Part shown: in pieces, positions 21,582-32,198 of the stretch
How the letters are laid out: each line of letters begins with the position of its first letter
How positions within the stretch are numbered: the stretch's first letter is position 1
DNA from: Clarkia xantiana subsp. parviflora
Taxonomy: Eukaryota; Streptophyta; Magnoliopsida; Myrtales; Onagraceae
Length of the DNA: 64,000 nt
Direction of reading: 5' to 3'
Assembly: GCA_036873135.1 (NCBI GenBank)
Contig: JAPTYO010000012.1
Location: 6,270,090 to 6,334,089 of the forward strand
The notes under the pieces: generated by a model
Database searches by the model: none
Seen by the model: only the letters and a program-made list of their open reading frames with translations
What the model was told of the DNA's origin: nothing
Translations under genes and position numbers: made by a program

Positions 21582-24204
21582 TTAGGCTTGGCCCTTGTCA
21601 GCGGCATCTGTTGGAGCGGGGTCCACGAGGTCGGCGGCAGAAGTCTCCACAGGGTCGGCCGCGGGAGGATCGACTATCGGGGCATCCGCACTTGGAAGCT
21701 CAGCGGCATCTTCGACAATTGCAGGGTTACTCCCCCCATCACTCTCCTCGGAAAGAGCAAAGTACTTCTTCGCAAAGGGAGCGAGAGAAGGAGACTTGTC
21801 GAAGTTGATGGCGTCACCATACTCCAGGTAGAGCTCCTCAACCGCATTGAAGAGAGTGTTCTCCACCTCCGCGCCGAAGAACTTCATAGCATCAGCCTGG
21901 AAGTCCTCAGACTTCCGATAATCCACCCGACCTTTGGCCTCGGCCGCGACCAGCTGCGCAGGAACCCACGCGACTCGCTCCTCCAGAGCCTTCTTCTCGA
22001 GGACCAGCTTGTCCTCAGCAGCCTGCCGCTCCTGTCGCTCCCGCCTCAGGAGCCCCTCGAAGTCCCCGACCTGCTTTTGGAGGTCCTGAACCTTTTTGTC
22101 AAGGACGGCCTGCTCCTTGGCAAGTTTCCCCCGCGAAGACTTGGAGGCCGCAAGGTCCTCCTTAAGCTTGTCGATGACCGCCCGGTCCCGCTCCCGGGAC
22201 TCATCATAGGCGATGAGGTACCCGAAAAGACGGTTGAAGTCCCCGAGCTCCTATAATAGAAGAAAGAAAGTGTTAATGGACAAACAACCAAATTTACCAA
22301 TGAAGAGAGAGAAGCGAAGTTTTACCTCTATCCGACGCAGGGACATCTCTCGGACATCCTGATGCATAGCCGTCCGATTCAGGGAAATCGGGTACCGCAT
22401 GTTGGGAAGGATCGAGCCTGCCAGCAGATGCAGAGCCAGGTCCTCATGCTGGTCCCCTTGTCGGAGCTGGACTCCTTGCAGTGTTTGGATTGGAGTCCAG
22501 GGAGCATTCACTTGTGCGGGGTCGAAGGCCCTGTAGAAACTCCCATCGAGAGGGACAGGAGGAGGGGCACGAGTCGTGGAGGGGCATGCCTCCGGCTCGA
22601 CCAGGACAGGGGAAGGAGTGAAGTTGTGGATGGGCGACGGCTGTCGCTGCTGCGGAGAAGATGAAGGGGGCAGCCCCTGAGAGGTTGGTTTCAAGGGAGA
22701 CTGCCCCGTCCTCCGACGATGACGAAGGGAGCCACCCTCATCAGTCTCCTCGGAGGATTCCAAGCTTTCCACCCGACGAAACTGTTCGCCGGTCGGGGTC
22801 TTCTCCCCAGTTGAGGGAGGCGCCCCTGTTGAAGACGGTGCACCCGCGGAAGCTTCAGCACCCGATGGAGCCCCTGAGCGACCTGCACCTAGAGGACGAG
22901 AGGCTTCAGAAATGTAATCAGGGAGTTCATCAGGATTCTTACACCAAACAATACGTCGGGAGACATATTGATCCTTCCCATGATAGTGGTAGTAGCCCGC
23001 CTTCAGGACACGAGGAGTTTCGCCTCGAAGGATTCGTCTGACGTCAGCAATACGGGCCTCCCTGGTTGAAGGAATCAAATCCTTCGGGACCATCCTCCTA
23101 TACGATTTAATAGCGAGTCGGAGCTTCTTACCTTCTTCAGCATTCTGGACGTCGAAGAGTTGGTCCAGCTCCACGCGCTTCCGCTTAGGTTGCTCCGTAG
23201 AAGGAGACCCCGACGGAGCAGCAGCCTTCTTGGCGGACTTCCTCTTCCGCGAGGGGCGGACGACATCAGTCTCCCCCTGCTTAAGGAACAGATCGGTCAG
23301 CACAGATACCCTCTTGGCTGCAAACAGTAAACGAAAAAAGAGTTAGAAGTTTACCCAAGGAACCACATTGGAAGGGCCGTCGAAAAGCTGCCCCCCAGAG
23401 ATTATATCGAGGAGTCGGATCCCGGCGTTCACCAGGTCCCGCTCCACGAGGGAATTGGCGTCGAGGGGAGTGTAGGTGTGGAAGGCAGGCGGAGAATCTG
23501 CTTCCACCTCCCATCGGGGCCATGGGATCGAAGAGTGTTGAATGAAGAAGTAGCTCCTTTTCCAGCCACTGTTGTCGGACCCCGTATCAACCAGGAGTCC
23601 CCGACCCTTGACCACCTTCCAGGTGTCATTGGTCCAGTTACACCGTCCCAGTTGTGCCTTGTTCCACTTCGGCATTCGGGGGTAGAAGGCGCAAACCCCC
23701 GCCTCGTTACACTTCATCCCATAAAAGGTCCTGAAGAGTTTGAGGCTGTATACCCACCGCTGTCGGAAGCAGAGGACCTGGAAAGCATTCCACAGGCGAA
23801 TGGCGTGCGGAGAGAAGGTGGTCGGATGAGTTTTGTAATGCTGGCACATCTCGACCAGATTACCACAGAAGGGGAATCTGATCCCCGCTGATACTTGCCC
23901 CGTAGAGACAAATACCTCCCCTTTTTTGGGACGAGTAACCTCAAGGCTACCCGAGGGGCGAGGCCAGGGATACGGGAAACGAGGTTCCCAAGTAGAAGTG
24001 ATGCACCCCTCTCAGAGAGCTGCATCATAAGCAGTGTTGGAGATTTCATTCAGGGCATAATCAAAGTTGAAGGGCTTTCTCCCCTCAGAGCTGGATCCGC
24101 TGTCTGAAAAGTAGCAATGGCAAGGAAGGCACAGTGGGATTTTCGGAAGGCTGTAAACAAGGAAAAGATGAACATGTAACGAAGAAGAATTCCTTACCAG
24201 ACAT
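21582..24204 (-). CDS. Antisense spliced extra gene of element B (Transposase_28-like N-terminus, coiled-coil C-terminus)
   Basis: Four exons on the minus strand, opposite to gag-pol. Exon 1, 24204-24198, is only ATGTCTG, then donor GTAAGG. Exon 2 starts at 24103 after ttttcag and runs to 23355 (donor GTAAAC). Its KGEVFVSTGQVSAGIRFPF…HPTTFSPHAIRLWNAF stretch resembles the plant 'putative gypsy type transposon' domain (Transposase_28). Exon 3, about 23317-22326, is Ser/Pro-rich with a basic patch (RPSRKRKSAKK). Exon 4, 22250-21582, is a long charged coiled coil ending in an acidic Ala/Pro tail. Exons 3 and 4 join in phase 0. Flaws: an in-frame TGA at 24014-24012 (CGA to TGA would explain it) and a phase mismatch at intron 2 unless an AAG acceptor is used. 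Function unknown; similar antisense genes occur in other Tat elements. Confidence 0.7.
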
Positions 24205-24364
24205 GATGAGTTGGAGGTTGAAGGAACGAACTGGGCGTTGCCGGAAAGATGGCCGGAAAGGCACTAAAGGTCTTCGGAATCGCAAAAGCTTGAATTCACA
24301 AAGGTTGTAGAGAGCTCCTGAAAATTCGAAGACGGTAAAAGTGATCCAACACCCACGGTTAGGA

Positions 24365-24371
24365 TTTTATA
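24365..24371 (-). promoter_or_regulatory. TATA box of B's antisense gene
   Basis: TATAAAA on the minus strand, 161 bases upstream of the antisense start codon, within gcctataaaatcc. Spacing fits a TATA box with a leader of about 130 bases. The internal position, away from both LTRs, implies a promoter separate from the LTR promoter. Confidence 0.5.
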
Positions 24372-24743
24372 GGCAAAGAGGACAGTTGAAGGGACACTTC
24401 GATCCGAGTCGTCGAAGTTGAAGAGTTTTAATCTGGACCGTTGAGATGGAACGTGCAGAAGGGTAACGGGCGTAATGATGAAACGGCCTGAAAAGCACTT
24501 TTCAGAAGAAACAGGCGCGAAAAATCAGGCACGAGTGCCGAAGACGTCGCTTCACTGGCTGCTGCGTTTAATGAACTAGGAATCGAAAAGTCCCCTCAGA
24601 TTTGGCAGTTATCCACAAGGCATCGAGGAAACGTGAAGGAGAAGACGAGTATTGAGTGACTATGCCAAGGGAAAGATCCCCGATTCCAATATCGGGAGGT
24701 CGGGAGTTGAAAGACACGACGAACTAAAAGTCCCTCATGTCTT
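24372..24743. other. Non-coding spacer between antisense promoter and 3' LTR of B
   Basis: I see no frame or repeat here. It would hold the upstream control region of the antisense gene and the end of the sense transcript. Confidence 0.4.
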
Positions 24744-24752
24744 GGGGGCAAA
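24744..24752 (+). other. Polypurine tract of element B
   Basis: gggggcaaa directly precedes the 3' LTR (TGATGGG). It is the expected plus-strand primer site and shares its GGGGGCA core with A and D. Confidence 0.7.
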
Positions 24753-25467
24753 TGATGGGTTCGAGTACAGCCGTTAGGCCCTTTAACGGTGAGGAAACGG
24801 AAAATAAGCCCGGTGGGCCCTAAACGAAGGCCAAGATGGCCCAGACAAAGGATCCCGACGAAGGGAGCCCGAGGATGAAAGGTCCCGACAGAGTCGGACC
24901 TGACAAGCGAGCTGAACGCTCCCGATGAGATGCCTCTGAGTAGGCCCCGATGAAGAATCCCTGAGAATAATAGGCCCTGTCACGATGACGAGGGGCCCCG
25001 AGCGGTGACACAACGAGATAACTCTGGAGTCCCCGATGTTAGTCGGGACTCGCTATCAGAGGATAAGGCCGGGATACGCAGGGCGTGGCCGAGATACGCG
25101 GAACGTGGTTAAAATACACGGAGCGTGGCCGAGATACGCGGGGCGTGGCCGAGATAAGCGAGATCATGGCCTAGATAGGCGGGATCACACCCGAGATACG
25201 CGGGATACGGGCTAACCACCCCCAACGGTTCACCAAGTAACTTAGGTATCTCTTCGCCTATAAAAGGGCAAGAGGTCACCTCAGATCACTTACGTTGAAA
25301 TACCGTACTTGAGATTACTGCTTGCCAGTCCATACGAGATACTCATTTAAGCATCGGAGAGGGATTCTGAGTCACCGCCTGGTCTATCCCCTCTTGCAGG
25401 ATTGCGTGGAGCGAAGGAGCTAGGATCGCCATCAAAGTCCGTACCGGAGTTCCACCGTGATCCAACA
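24753..25467 (+). repeat. 3' LTR of element B
   Basis: 715 bp, same length as 14545-15259, with about twelve substitutions by eye, several of them C/T or G/A. Followed at 25468 by the GATAT duplication and by A's pol. Confidence 0.95.
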
Positions 25468-25472
25468 GATAT

Positions 25473-28320
25473 GTTATGCATTTGAGGAAGGGTGTGGAGT
25501 ACCCTTTTTTGTAGAGTTCATTATCCATCATTGCATAATTTCTAGCCATCCTTTCAATCTTGACTGCCTCCACTTTATCCTCTGGGAGTTTTCCTTCCGT
25601 GATGTACTGACGCATTGGGGTCATCCAGGCTTCTCCTTCATCTATTACTAGAGTCTCCGTTTGTTCTATCACTGATTGCATTCTTTGCTCTACAAAGTGA
25701 ACCTCTTTTCCTGCTTCTGCCCCTAGGGCTAGTTTGCTTAAGGCGTCTGCCTCCTGGTTTTGTTCTCTTGGGACTGACTCAATGTCGAAGCTTTGGAAGC
25801 TCTTTATTAGGTCCTTGGCTTGTTGTAGGTATTTCTGCATGTTTTCAGACTTTGCAGTGTAAATTCCTTTCACTTGATTGACAACTAGTTGAGAATCGCA
25901 CTTAACTCTTAGGTGATTTGCCCCTACTCCTTTGGCTATTCTCAAGCTTGTTATCATTGCTTCGTATTCAGCCTCATTGTTCGTTGCCTTGAAGGTAAGT
26001 TCCATGGCATAGCGCAGAGGTGTATCCCTACTTGGTGGGTATAATAGGAGGCCTGCACCTGAACCTCCCCCGTTGGATGACCCATCGGTATGCATCTCCC
26101 ATAATTCTTCCGGTGGTTTCTCCTGACTACTACTCGCCTCACTTGTAGTTTTGATTTCTCCCAAGTCTTCATCTGGATTAATTCCGGTGAATTCAGCAAT
26201 AAAATCTGCTAGAGCCTGCCCTTTTATAGCTGTTCTAGGGGCAAAGTGAATGTGAAACTCACTTAGCTCAATTTCCCATTTGGTCAGTCTTCCCGATGTA
26301 TCTGGTCTTTGGAGGAGGTGTTTCAATGGTTGGTCTGTGAGGACTGTTACTTCATGCCCATGAAAATATGGTATCAACTTCCTTGCGGATATGATCAGTG
26401 CATAGAGGTACTTTTCTATTGGCAAGTAGTTGATCTCATACTTTGCCAATGTTTTACTTACGAAGTATACTGGCAATTGTGCAGCGTTTTCTTCTTTTAT
26501 TAGCACCGAGCTTACTACCACGTTGCTCACGGAGATGTAGAGGTAGAGGGGCTCCCCTGGTATAGGCTTTGCTAGGGGTGGTAGTGTCTTTAGATGTTGT
26601 TTGAGTTGTTGGAAGGCTTCTTCACATCTTGGTGTCCACTCGAACTTCTTGTTTGCCCTTAGCACCTCAAAGAAGGGTAGTGCTTTGTCTCTTATTTTGG
26701 ACAGGAATCTGTTAAGAGCTGCCAACCTCCCATTCAATCGTTGAACCTCTTTGTGTTTCGTAGGTGACTGCATTTCTTCAATTGCTTGCAGTTTCTCGGG
26801 GTTTACCTCTATGCCTCGCTGACTTACCATGAAGCCTAAAAACTTCCCTGATTGTACCCCAAATGCACATTTTTTCGGGTTTAGGCGGACTTGGTATTGC
26901 CTCATTCTCTCAAACGTTGAGCGAAGGTTTTCCACATGGTCTTTCTTCTTTTTGGATTTGACGATCATGTCGTCCACGTATGCCTCCATTGTCTTTCCTA
27001 TCATGTCTCTGAAGATTTTGTTGACCGTTCTTTGATATGTCGCTCCAGCATTTATGAGTCCGAAGGGCATCACCGTGTAATGGTATATCTCGCTGTCAGC
27101 GTAGAATGCTGTGTGAGGGGCGTCTTCAGGGGCCATTTTTATCTGGTTATATCCTGAGTATGCATCCATGAAGCTCATTAGTTGGTGACCTGATGTTGCA
27201 TCCACTAACTGATCTATTCTTGGGAGTGAGTATGAGTCCTTAGGACATGCTTTGTTTAGGTCGCGATAATCGATGCACATTCTCCAACTTCCTCCCGCCT
27301 TCTTTACCAGTACTGGGTTTGCCATCCATGTTTGGAATCTGATCTCCTTGATGAAATTTGCTTTCAATAGCCTTTCTACTTCTTCCTGGATGGCTATCTT
27401 TTTGCTTCCTCCCATTGGCCTTACCTTTTGTGTTATTGGTCGCGTTGCCGCGTCTATATTGAGCTTGTGTGAAATTACTTCTTCTGATATTCCTGGCATA
27501 TCGCTTGGTGACTAGCGAACAGATCTTTGTATTCCCTTAGTAAAGCTACTAAGTGCTTTTCCTCTTCCTGAGATAAGGCGGTCCCGATTTTTGCCTTTCT
27601 ATCGGGCTCTTCTATGAGTATTTCTTTTAATTCCTCCATGGGGGCGGGTCTCCCATGATCCTCTCTTGGTTCCTCATCTATTAGTAGGACCTCTTTTGTT
27701 GTTTTCCTCTTGCTTAGTGCGATCCTAGCACATTTCATTGCAACCTTCGGGTTACCCTTTACTTCTCCTACTCCTTGGCTTGTGGGGAATTTCATTTTCT
27801 GATGTAGTGTTGATGGCACCATACCCCAGTTGTTGATGGTAGTGGTACCCAGGACTCCATTGTATTCCTCCATTTCTTCTGTGATGAAGAAAGGGACATC
27901 GATCTTTAACTGCCTCTGGCCTATCCTAAATGCCACGGGTAATGTGACTGCCCCCAGTGGTTATGTTGGCTCTCCTGAAAATCCCACCAAGGGGGAGTGA
28001 ACCTGTTTTATGCTACTTGGCCTTACTCCCAGTATGTCGATGACTTTCTTGCTAATGATGTTAGGTGAGCTCCCACTGTCTACCAGGATTCTTCCAATGT
28101 CCATATCAGTGATCTTCATTGTTATGACTAGGGCATCCCTGTTGTCTGGTAACACATGTTCCATGTCCCTTTTTGAAAATTGTATTATATCTTCTTTCTT
28201 TTCTTCTACTTGCTCTTCTTTTGGTTTATGGTCCTCTAACTGTGCCATATACGCTTCTTTGGCATTCGCTGACTCTCCTCCAGCTCCATAACCTCCATGA
28301 ATGACAAATACACTTGCCAT
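25473..28320 (-). pseudogene. Protease, RT and dual RNase H of element A (no gag)
   Basis: Reading from 28320, ATG opens MASVFVIHGGYGAGG, the block that follows gag in B, so gag is missing. Protease: RILVDSGSSPNII, with the canonical DSG. A TAA at 27963-27961 sits where Tyr is expected. The frame shifts near 27514 (LFA to SH instead of WSPSD). From 27499 the frame is open for 2 kb to the B insertion: EIRFQTWMANPVLVKK, MCIDYRDLNKACPKD, MDAYSGYNQIK, EAYVDDMIVKS. The first RNase H has lost catalytic residues (LYISVSNVV), and the second is intact in outline (HTDGSSNGGG, NNEAEYEAM, VKCDSQLVV, EADALSK). The reading ends YKKGYSTPFLKCITY at the GATAT target and resumes at 14539. Confidence 0.92.
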
Positions 28321-28360
28321 CTGGCTTGTGATAATTAGGCTTTCTATTCGAAACCCACGG

Positions 28361-28370
28361 ACGGCGCCAA
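28361..28370 (-). other. Primer-binding site of element A
   Basis: The minus strand reads TTGGCGCCGT one base after the LTR end, followed by CCGTGGGTTTCG. Same site class as B, C, E and F. Confidence 0.75.
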
Positions 28371-28371
28371 G

Positions 28372-29111
28372 TGTTAGGTTCTAAGTTTTAGGTGAACGGG
28401 TTGTCGGCCTAAACCTTACTCCTCACTGGTGAAACTACGGGTTCGGTGCTCCTAGATCCTGTCGTTCTGATCCGTGCCCTTCTGTCCTCCTCCTTCTCTT
28501 CTCCACGTGCCCTGCAAGAGGGGAAATATCAAGCACGGAGGGGGGGTGGTGCTTGATGAACCCTCTCTGATGCCTAAGTCAGTACGTTTCTTTCTAGAGA
28601 GATAAAGTTAGAGAGATGCCAGAGCTAAAATTGCATAAGTGGCCAAGATGATCAAATGAATGGTGGAAGGGTTGTATTTATAGGCAACGGTGTCATTAAG
28701 GTGACTTAATGACACTGTTAACCTTTAAACACAATTAATTAGTCCCTGATTACATAATTAATACCTTAAAGCACGGAGAGGTTGGCGGAAATAATCTAAG
28801 TGCGGGAGTCGGAAAACGGTGCCGAGGCCCTTGGGGGTGGGGAGAAAATCCGACCCCCAAGGGTAGGGGTTGGGTGTGGCCACCCAACCCCTCCCTAGAG
28901 GAGATAGGGTTGGCCAACCCTATCTCCCCTAGGAGAGATCGGGTTGGCCGACCCGATCTCCCTAGGTGAGTACGAGTATTTTCGCCTCGTCCGGACCGTT
29001 GGTGTTTCGGCGGGGTGTTTGGGTCAAAGTTTCGATTTATAATCATTAACGGGGTGATCAAAATAAAACGATTCGGAAGTCAACGGGTTCAAATTGGGCG
29101 CATATCCATCA
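28372..29111 (-). repeat. 5' LTR of element A
   Basis: 740 bp, TGTTAGG…ATCCATCA in plus orientation. Contains the minus-strand TATA (cctataaatac near 28677) and the conserved catcagagaggg…ctcttgcagg block near 28510-28575. Partner of 8748-9493. Confidence 0.93.
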
Positions 29112-29348
29112 GGAGTCACCCCTATATATAGTATTGGGTGGAGTTGCCAAAAGGCAACTCCACCCTATGTTGTACTAGGGTTTCGACCGAACCATGTAAA
29201 AAGAGGGGGAGGCCCATTTTGGGCCTCTCTTGTCAATTACTAATTGGATTTGGCCTAATTAGCCCAGATTGACAATTACCTAATTAACTTAGGTAATTCC
29301 CTTAATTAACGGGCTCCTATTACCGCTCCACGTCACCATATGCTAACA
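29112..29348 (-). repeat. 5' LTR of copia G, outer piece
   Basis: Continues the LTR from 8747 and matches 898-1146 of the 3' LTR. It opens with GGAGT (A's target duplication) and ends with CTAACA at 29348. Confidence 0.92.
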
Positions 29349-30461
29349 GCCCTGTCTAGTTATCGGGACGATGTCGCTCAGTTTGATTTCTTCTTGGAAT
29401 GTCCCTTAGTGGGGCGTGGTCAGTCAGACCCACTGGCGGTGGTCTGTACTTCTAGTTCTCATTGCCTCATAGTATACTATCAATTCATCTATGGCTGACA
29501 TGATTCCTTCTTTATTGAAAGTTCACCTTGGGAGAACATCGGTTGTTATGATGCGGTTTATATATGCCTATTGAACATTGGCATATCATTCGATGTGAAT
29601 TTGTTGCCATGCATCCCGAATGGTTGATTTTGTGGCGGCATGCCATGAGAAAAATGTTGTGGAGAGATTCCTATGGTAGGTCCTCTGAGTATTAGGAACT
29701 TGTGGTTCCTGTTGCAGCTCTTGAATGGGTGGTATCCCTTCAGGAGCGGGCATTGGTGGCACTCCTTGAGGGGTTGGTATAGGCAGTTCCACTACTAGCC
29801 TCATTACCATTGGTACCTTGTTACTTGGATGACGTGGTGGTCTCGAATCCTCGGGACGAGGTTCGTTATCTATAAACCCACTTGGTGTCTTTGCTCACCT
29901 CTTGTATTGCACCCTTCGTGCATGAAAATCGCGGCAGACATTTGGGTATCTTCTTAACAGCCATAGGGGTTGAGGCAGTCGAGGACTCAGCCCCAGCTGG
30001 GCGTGGCGGTCCTCCTTGGTTGTTTTTCAGAGCCTCGCCAATAACTCCTCTAATGCATTAACGAACCCCGGAGTCACTGTTTGTGTTCCTTGTGAATACA
30101 TAGGCCTTGTATTGGTGGTATGAGCCTGGTTGTCGTTTCCTGGTATGCCTTATGTTGGCATTCCATATGGATACTCCTGAGGGTGTGTTCCATAACGGTA
30201 CCCATGTGGAAGTGCTGGGTATGGATATCCTTAGGATGACATTCCTTGTTGCACACCCTGCCCCTGTGGTCGTCGAGTCATAGGGGTCGAAGCAGTCGAG
30301 GACTCAGCCCCAGTTGGGCGTGACTGTCCTCCTTGGTTATTTGCCTGAGGTGCTTGTGGGGTAGGTTGTTTTGGTGGATGGGTAGGCTGCCCTTCTTGGT
30401 TGTTTGGCAGCCTATTGTCCCCCGGTGGACGATTGTCTCTAGATGGTATGTTGTTCGTCAT
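29349..30461 (-). pseudogene. Gag-like remnant of element F
   Basis: From an ATG at 30461: MTNNIPSRDNRPPGDNRLP, then Pro/Gln/Asn-rich sequence to a stop at 30231. Fragments follow in the same or shifted frames (GYPYPALPHGYRYGTHPQ, GTQTVTPGFVNALEELLARL, VVELPIPTPQGVPPMPAP). It starts about 40 bases after the PBS, where gag belongs. A proline-rich N-terminus without enzyme motifs suits gag. Several stops make it non-functional. No zinc knuckle is visible before G interrupts it. Confidence 0.55.
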
Positions 30462-30501
30462 TGATCTCGTGATAAACGGGCTTTTTGTTCAAAACCGACA
30501 G

Positions 30502-30511
30502 ACGGCGCCAA
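30502..30511 (-). other. Primer-binding site of element F
   Basis: The minus strand reads TGGCGCCGTC after the LTR end (CTTAACA). It sets F's direction as minus. Confidence 0.7.
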
Positions 30512-30512
30512 C

Positions 30513-31136
30513 TGTTAAGACGTGTGCCTCGGGTTGACGGGTCTCCAATCCGATTAACACTTCTCACGGGTAGTCTAGTCTTCTTTCCGATCCGTTTAGC
30601 TTGCCGATATGATCCGTTACTCTGCTCCTCGCAAACCTGCACAATGGGCAGTACCGAGCACGGAGAGGGGGGGTGGTGCTCGTTGAACCCTCTCCGATGC
30701 CTAAGTAAGTTCGGTGTTCTAGAGAGATAAAATCTAGAGAGAAGGCAGAGCTAAAAATGAGTAAAGATGCAACCTTGTCTGAATGAATAGAATTTGAGCA
30801 ATATATATAGGTTTCGGGAGGATTAATGTGGCTTAATGACATCGTTAATGCCTAAACATGCTTAATTAACACATAACGATAGGATTAAACCCTTAATGGC
30901 ATGGAGAGGTGAGCAAAATTGGTTGGCGGGATGCTACAGAGGGCGGTCTGTGTGACAAGGTTCGAGACGTTGGGCACACCCCTGAGGGGAGGGGGTACGA
31001 CGTCCGGATGAGGTCCCGAGGCTTTCGAGGTTGGCTTTTGTGTGCTGGTTAAAGTTTTGAATTATAATCGTAAGTGGGGTGATTAAAATAAGACAGTCCG
31101 AATTAAAACGGGTTCAAATTAGGCGTATATCCATCA
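30513..31136 (-). repeat. 5' LTR of element F
   Basis: 624 bp, plus-strand TGTTAAGACG…ATCCATCA. On the sense (minus) strand it has a TATATATA region near 30803, then gcatcggagaggg with its complement ccctctccg 20-odd bases later. The right flank GATGT (31137-31141) would be one side of the target duplication. Confidence 0.85.
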
Positions 31137-31821
31137 GATGTAATATGTTTTATGACAGTTATAAATCATATAACATATTTTAAATGCAAAATCAAGATAT
31201 TTTTTTCGTGTTTTTAAAAACCGAATGCAATCTTCCTTTGTAATTTTGATCTGTTATCAAAGAGACCATTTTGAATATGCCTGCACTTGAATGACAGCTT
31301 ACTCTTTCTTACAAATTCTGACTCTCGCTCGCATCATGGAGGGAGATTGTGAGCAATTGAATTGAACGGGCTCGACTCTTGACTGGGTCTGCTCGAGTCA
31401 AGTACCTGCTAAGGGTCATTGGTTTTGTTTGGGCCTTAAATTTATTAGGACTACATCAAACCCACACTTTACATTTTTTTTAATTAGAAATAAAATTGGT
31501 AATCATTATGTAATCTTTAAAATATTTGTCATAATTTTTGTTGAAAATTCTAAAATAGTTAATTGGTGGATATTTTCGAAAATTTGTATGAAGTAACTAT
31601 TAGATTGATTAGACCAACATAAAACTGTGAAAAAGTTATGACACATTATTTGGATGTATTAAAAAAATATAGTAAAACTAATAATTTTATAAATATTAAT
31701 AAAAATAATCGATATGCTAAAACTTAAATTAAGATTGAGCCATAATTAATTTTAAGATTGATTTCACATTTAATAATTAAATAAACTTGTATTTATTTTA
31801 GTTTTATACTGGCCTACTGGG
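31137..31821. other. AT-rich intergenic DNA
   Basis: No frame, repeat or RNA gene that I can support. Composition is strongly AT and unlike the GC-rich nests on either side. Confidence 0.5.
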
Positions 31822-32193
31822 CAGTGTTATCAGAACCGGACCGGCGGTTCGACCGCGGTCGAGCCGGAACCGGACCCCTCTACGGTCCGGTTTGCTCATT
31901 TCCGGAGGATGTAAGCGAACCCGGTTCAAGTCCGGTTTTCACCGAACCGGCCGGTTTTGGGCGAACCGGGCGGTTCGCTGGTTCGGACTCCTTTCCTTTC
32001 ATTATTTAAAAAAAAAAATTAGGGTTAACTTATTTACAGAGAACCGGGTCGGACCAGCGGTCTGGATTAATATTTATATTATTGGGCTGAATTATTTACA
32101 GCAACCGAACCGGGTCGGACCGGCGGTCTGACCGATGAACCGGGAACCGGCACCCTTACCGGTTCGACGTCCGGTCCGGTTCTGATAACACTG
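31822..32193. mobile_element. hAT-type non-autonomous element 1 (372 bp)
   Basis: Terminal inverted repeats CAGTGTTATCAGAACCGG / CCGGTTCTGATAACACTG. The interior is packed with ccgg and gaaccgg words. The left flank is CTACTGGG (31814-31821). The right copy is split: CTACT at 32194-32198 and GGG after the second element (33278-33280). That is a perfect 8-bp duplication once element 2 is removed; 8 bp is the hAT length. No coding capacity. Confidence 0.85.
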
Positions 32194-32198
32194 CTACT

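Larger units (their letters stand above)
14545..25467 (+). mobile_element. Ty3/gypsy Tat-lineage element B, complete structure
   Basis: B is a 10.9 kb plus-strand element with 715-bp LTRs (14545-15259 and 24753-25467) that I count as differing at about a dozen sites. The target duplication is perfect: GATAT at 14540-14544 and 25468-25472. Order: 5' LTR, PBS, gag, protease, RT, RNase H, second RNase H, integrase, tandem repeats, spliced antisense gene, polypurine tract, 3' LTR. Two RNase H domains and a 3' antisense gene mark the Tat lineage. Gag-pol is broken by a 22-base deletion, a TGA, a frameshift in RT and two stops before integrase, so this copy cannot make its own proteins. Confidence 0.95.
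8748..29111 (-). mobile_element. Ty3/gypsy (Tat-type) element A, gag-less, interrupted by B
   Basis: A is a minus-strand element with LTRs 28372-29111 (5') and 8748-9493 (3'). Without B and its 5-bp duplication it is about 9.4 kb. In sense order it has PBS, protease, RT, RNase H, a second RNase H, [B inserted], integrase, tandem repeats, an antisense gene remnant and the 3' LTR. Protease starts about 50 bases after the PBS, so the roughly 1.6 kb gag seen in B is absent. Flanks AGAGT and GGAGT agree at 4/5; the uninterrupted LTR at 582-1146 reads GGAGT there, so the left copy mutated. Confidence 0.9.
582..29348 (-). mobile_element. Ty1/copia element G, degenerate, with A and B nested in its 5' LTR
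   Basis: G is a minus-strand copia element. Its 3' LTR is 582-1146. Its 5' LTR is split into 8418-8747 and 29112-29348 by insertion of A. The internal region is 1147-8417, about 7.3 kb. LTRs begin TGTTGG and end CTAACA. The flanks are GCCTT (577-581) and GCCCT (29349-29353), a 4/5 match to a 5-bp target duplication. The PBS fits initiator-Met tRNA, as usual for plant copia. Only RT and RNase H are legible; gag and integrase are not. The RT wording resembles Tork-type copia, which is a weak lineage guess. Confidence 0.88.
1..31136 (-). mobile_element. Ty3/gypsy element F, partial, outermost level of the left nest
   Basis: F is a minus-strand LTR element whose 5' LTR is 30513-31136. Its internal sequence runs leftward from 30512 to 29349, is broken by copia element G (582-29348), and resumes at 581-1. 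The 3' LTR is outside the window. What remains is a primer-binding site and a stop-ridden gag-like stretch; no pol domain is visible in the part I have. Its LTR shares blocks with element A (the TGATGGATAT start, a cggagaggg/ccctctccg pair and the tctagagagataaa block), so F and A belong to related families. Base 581 joining 29349 follows from G's boundaries. Confidence 0.75.

Noticed and set aside
21588..22256. 222-codon plus frame over the last exon of B's antisense gene
   Set aside because: Shadow of the coiled-coil exon; Leu-rich because the other strand is Glu/Lys-rich.
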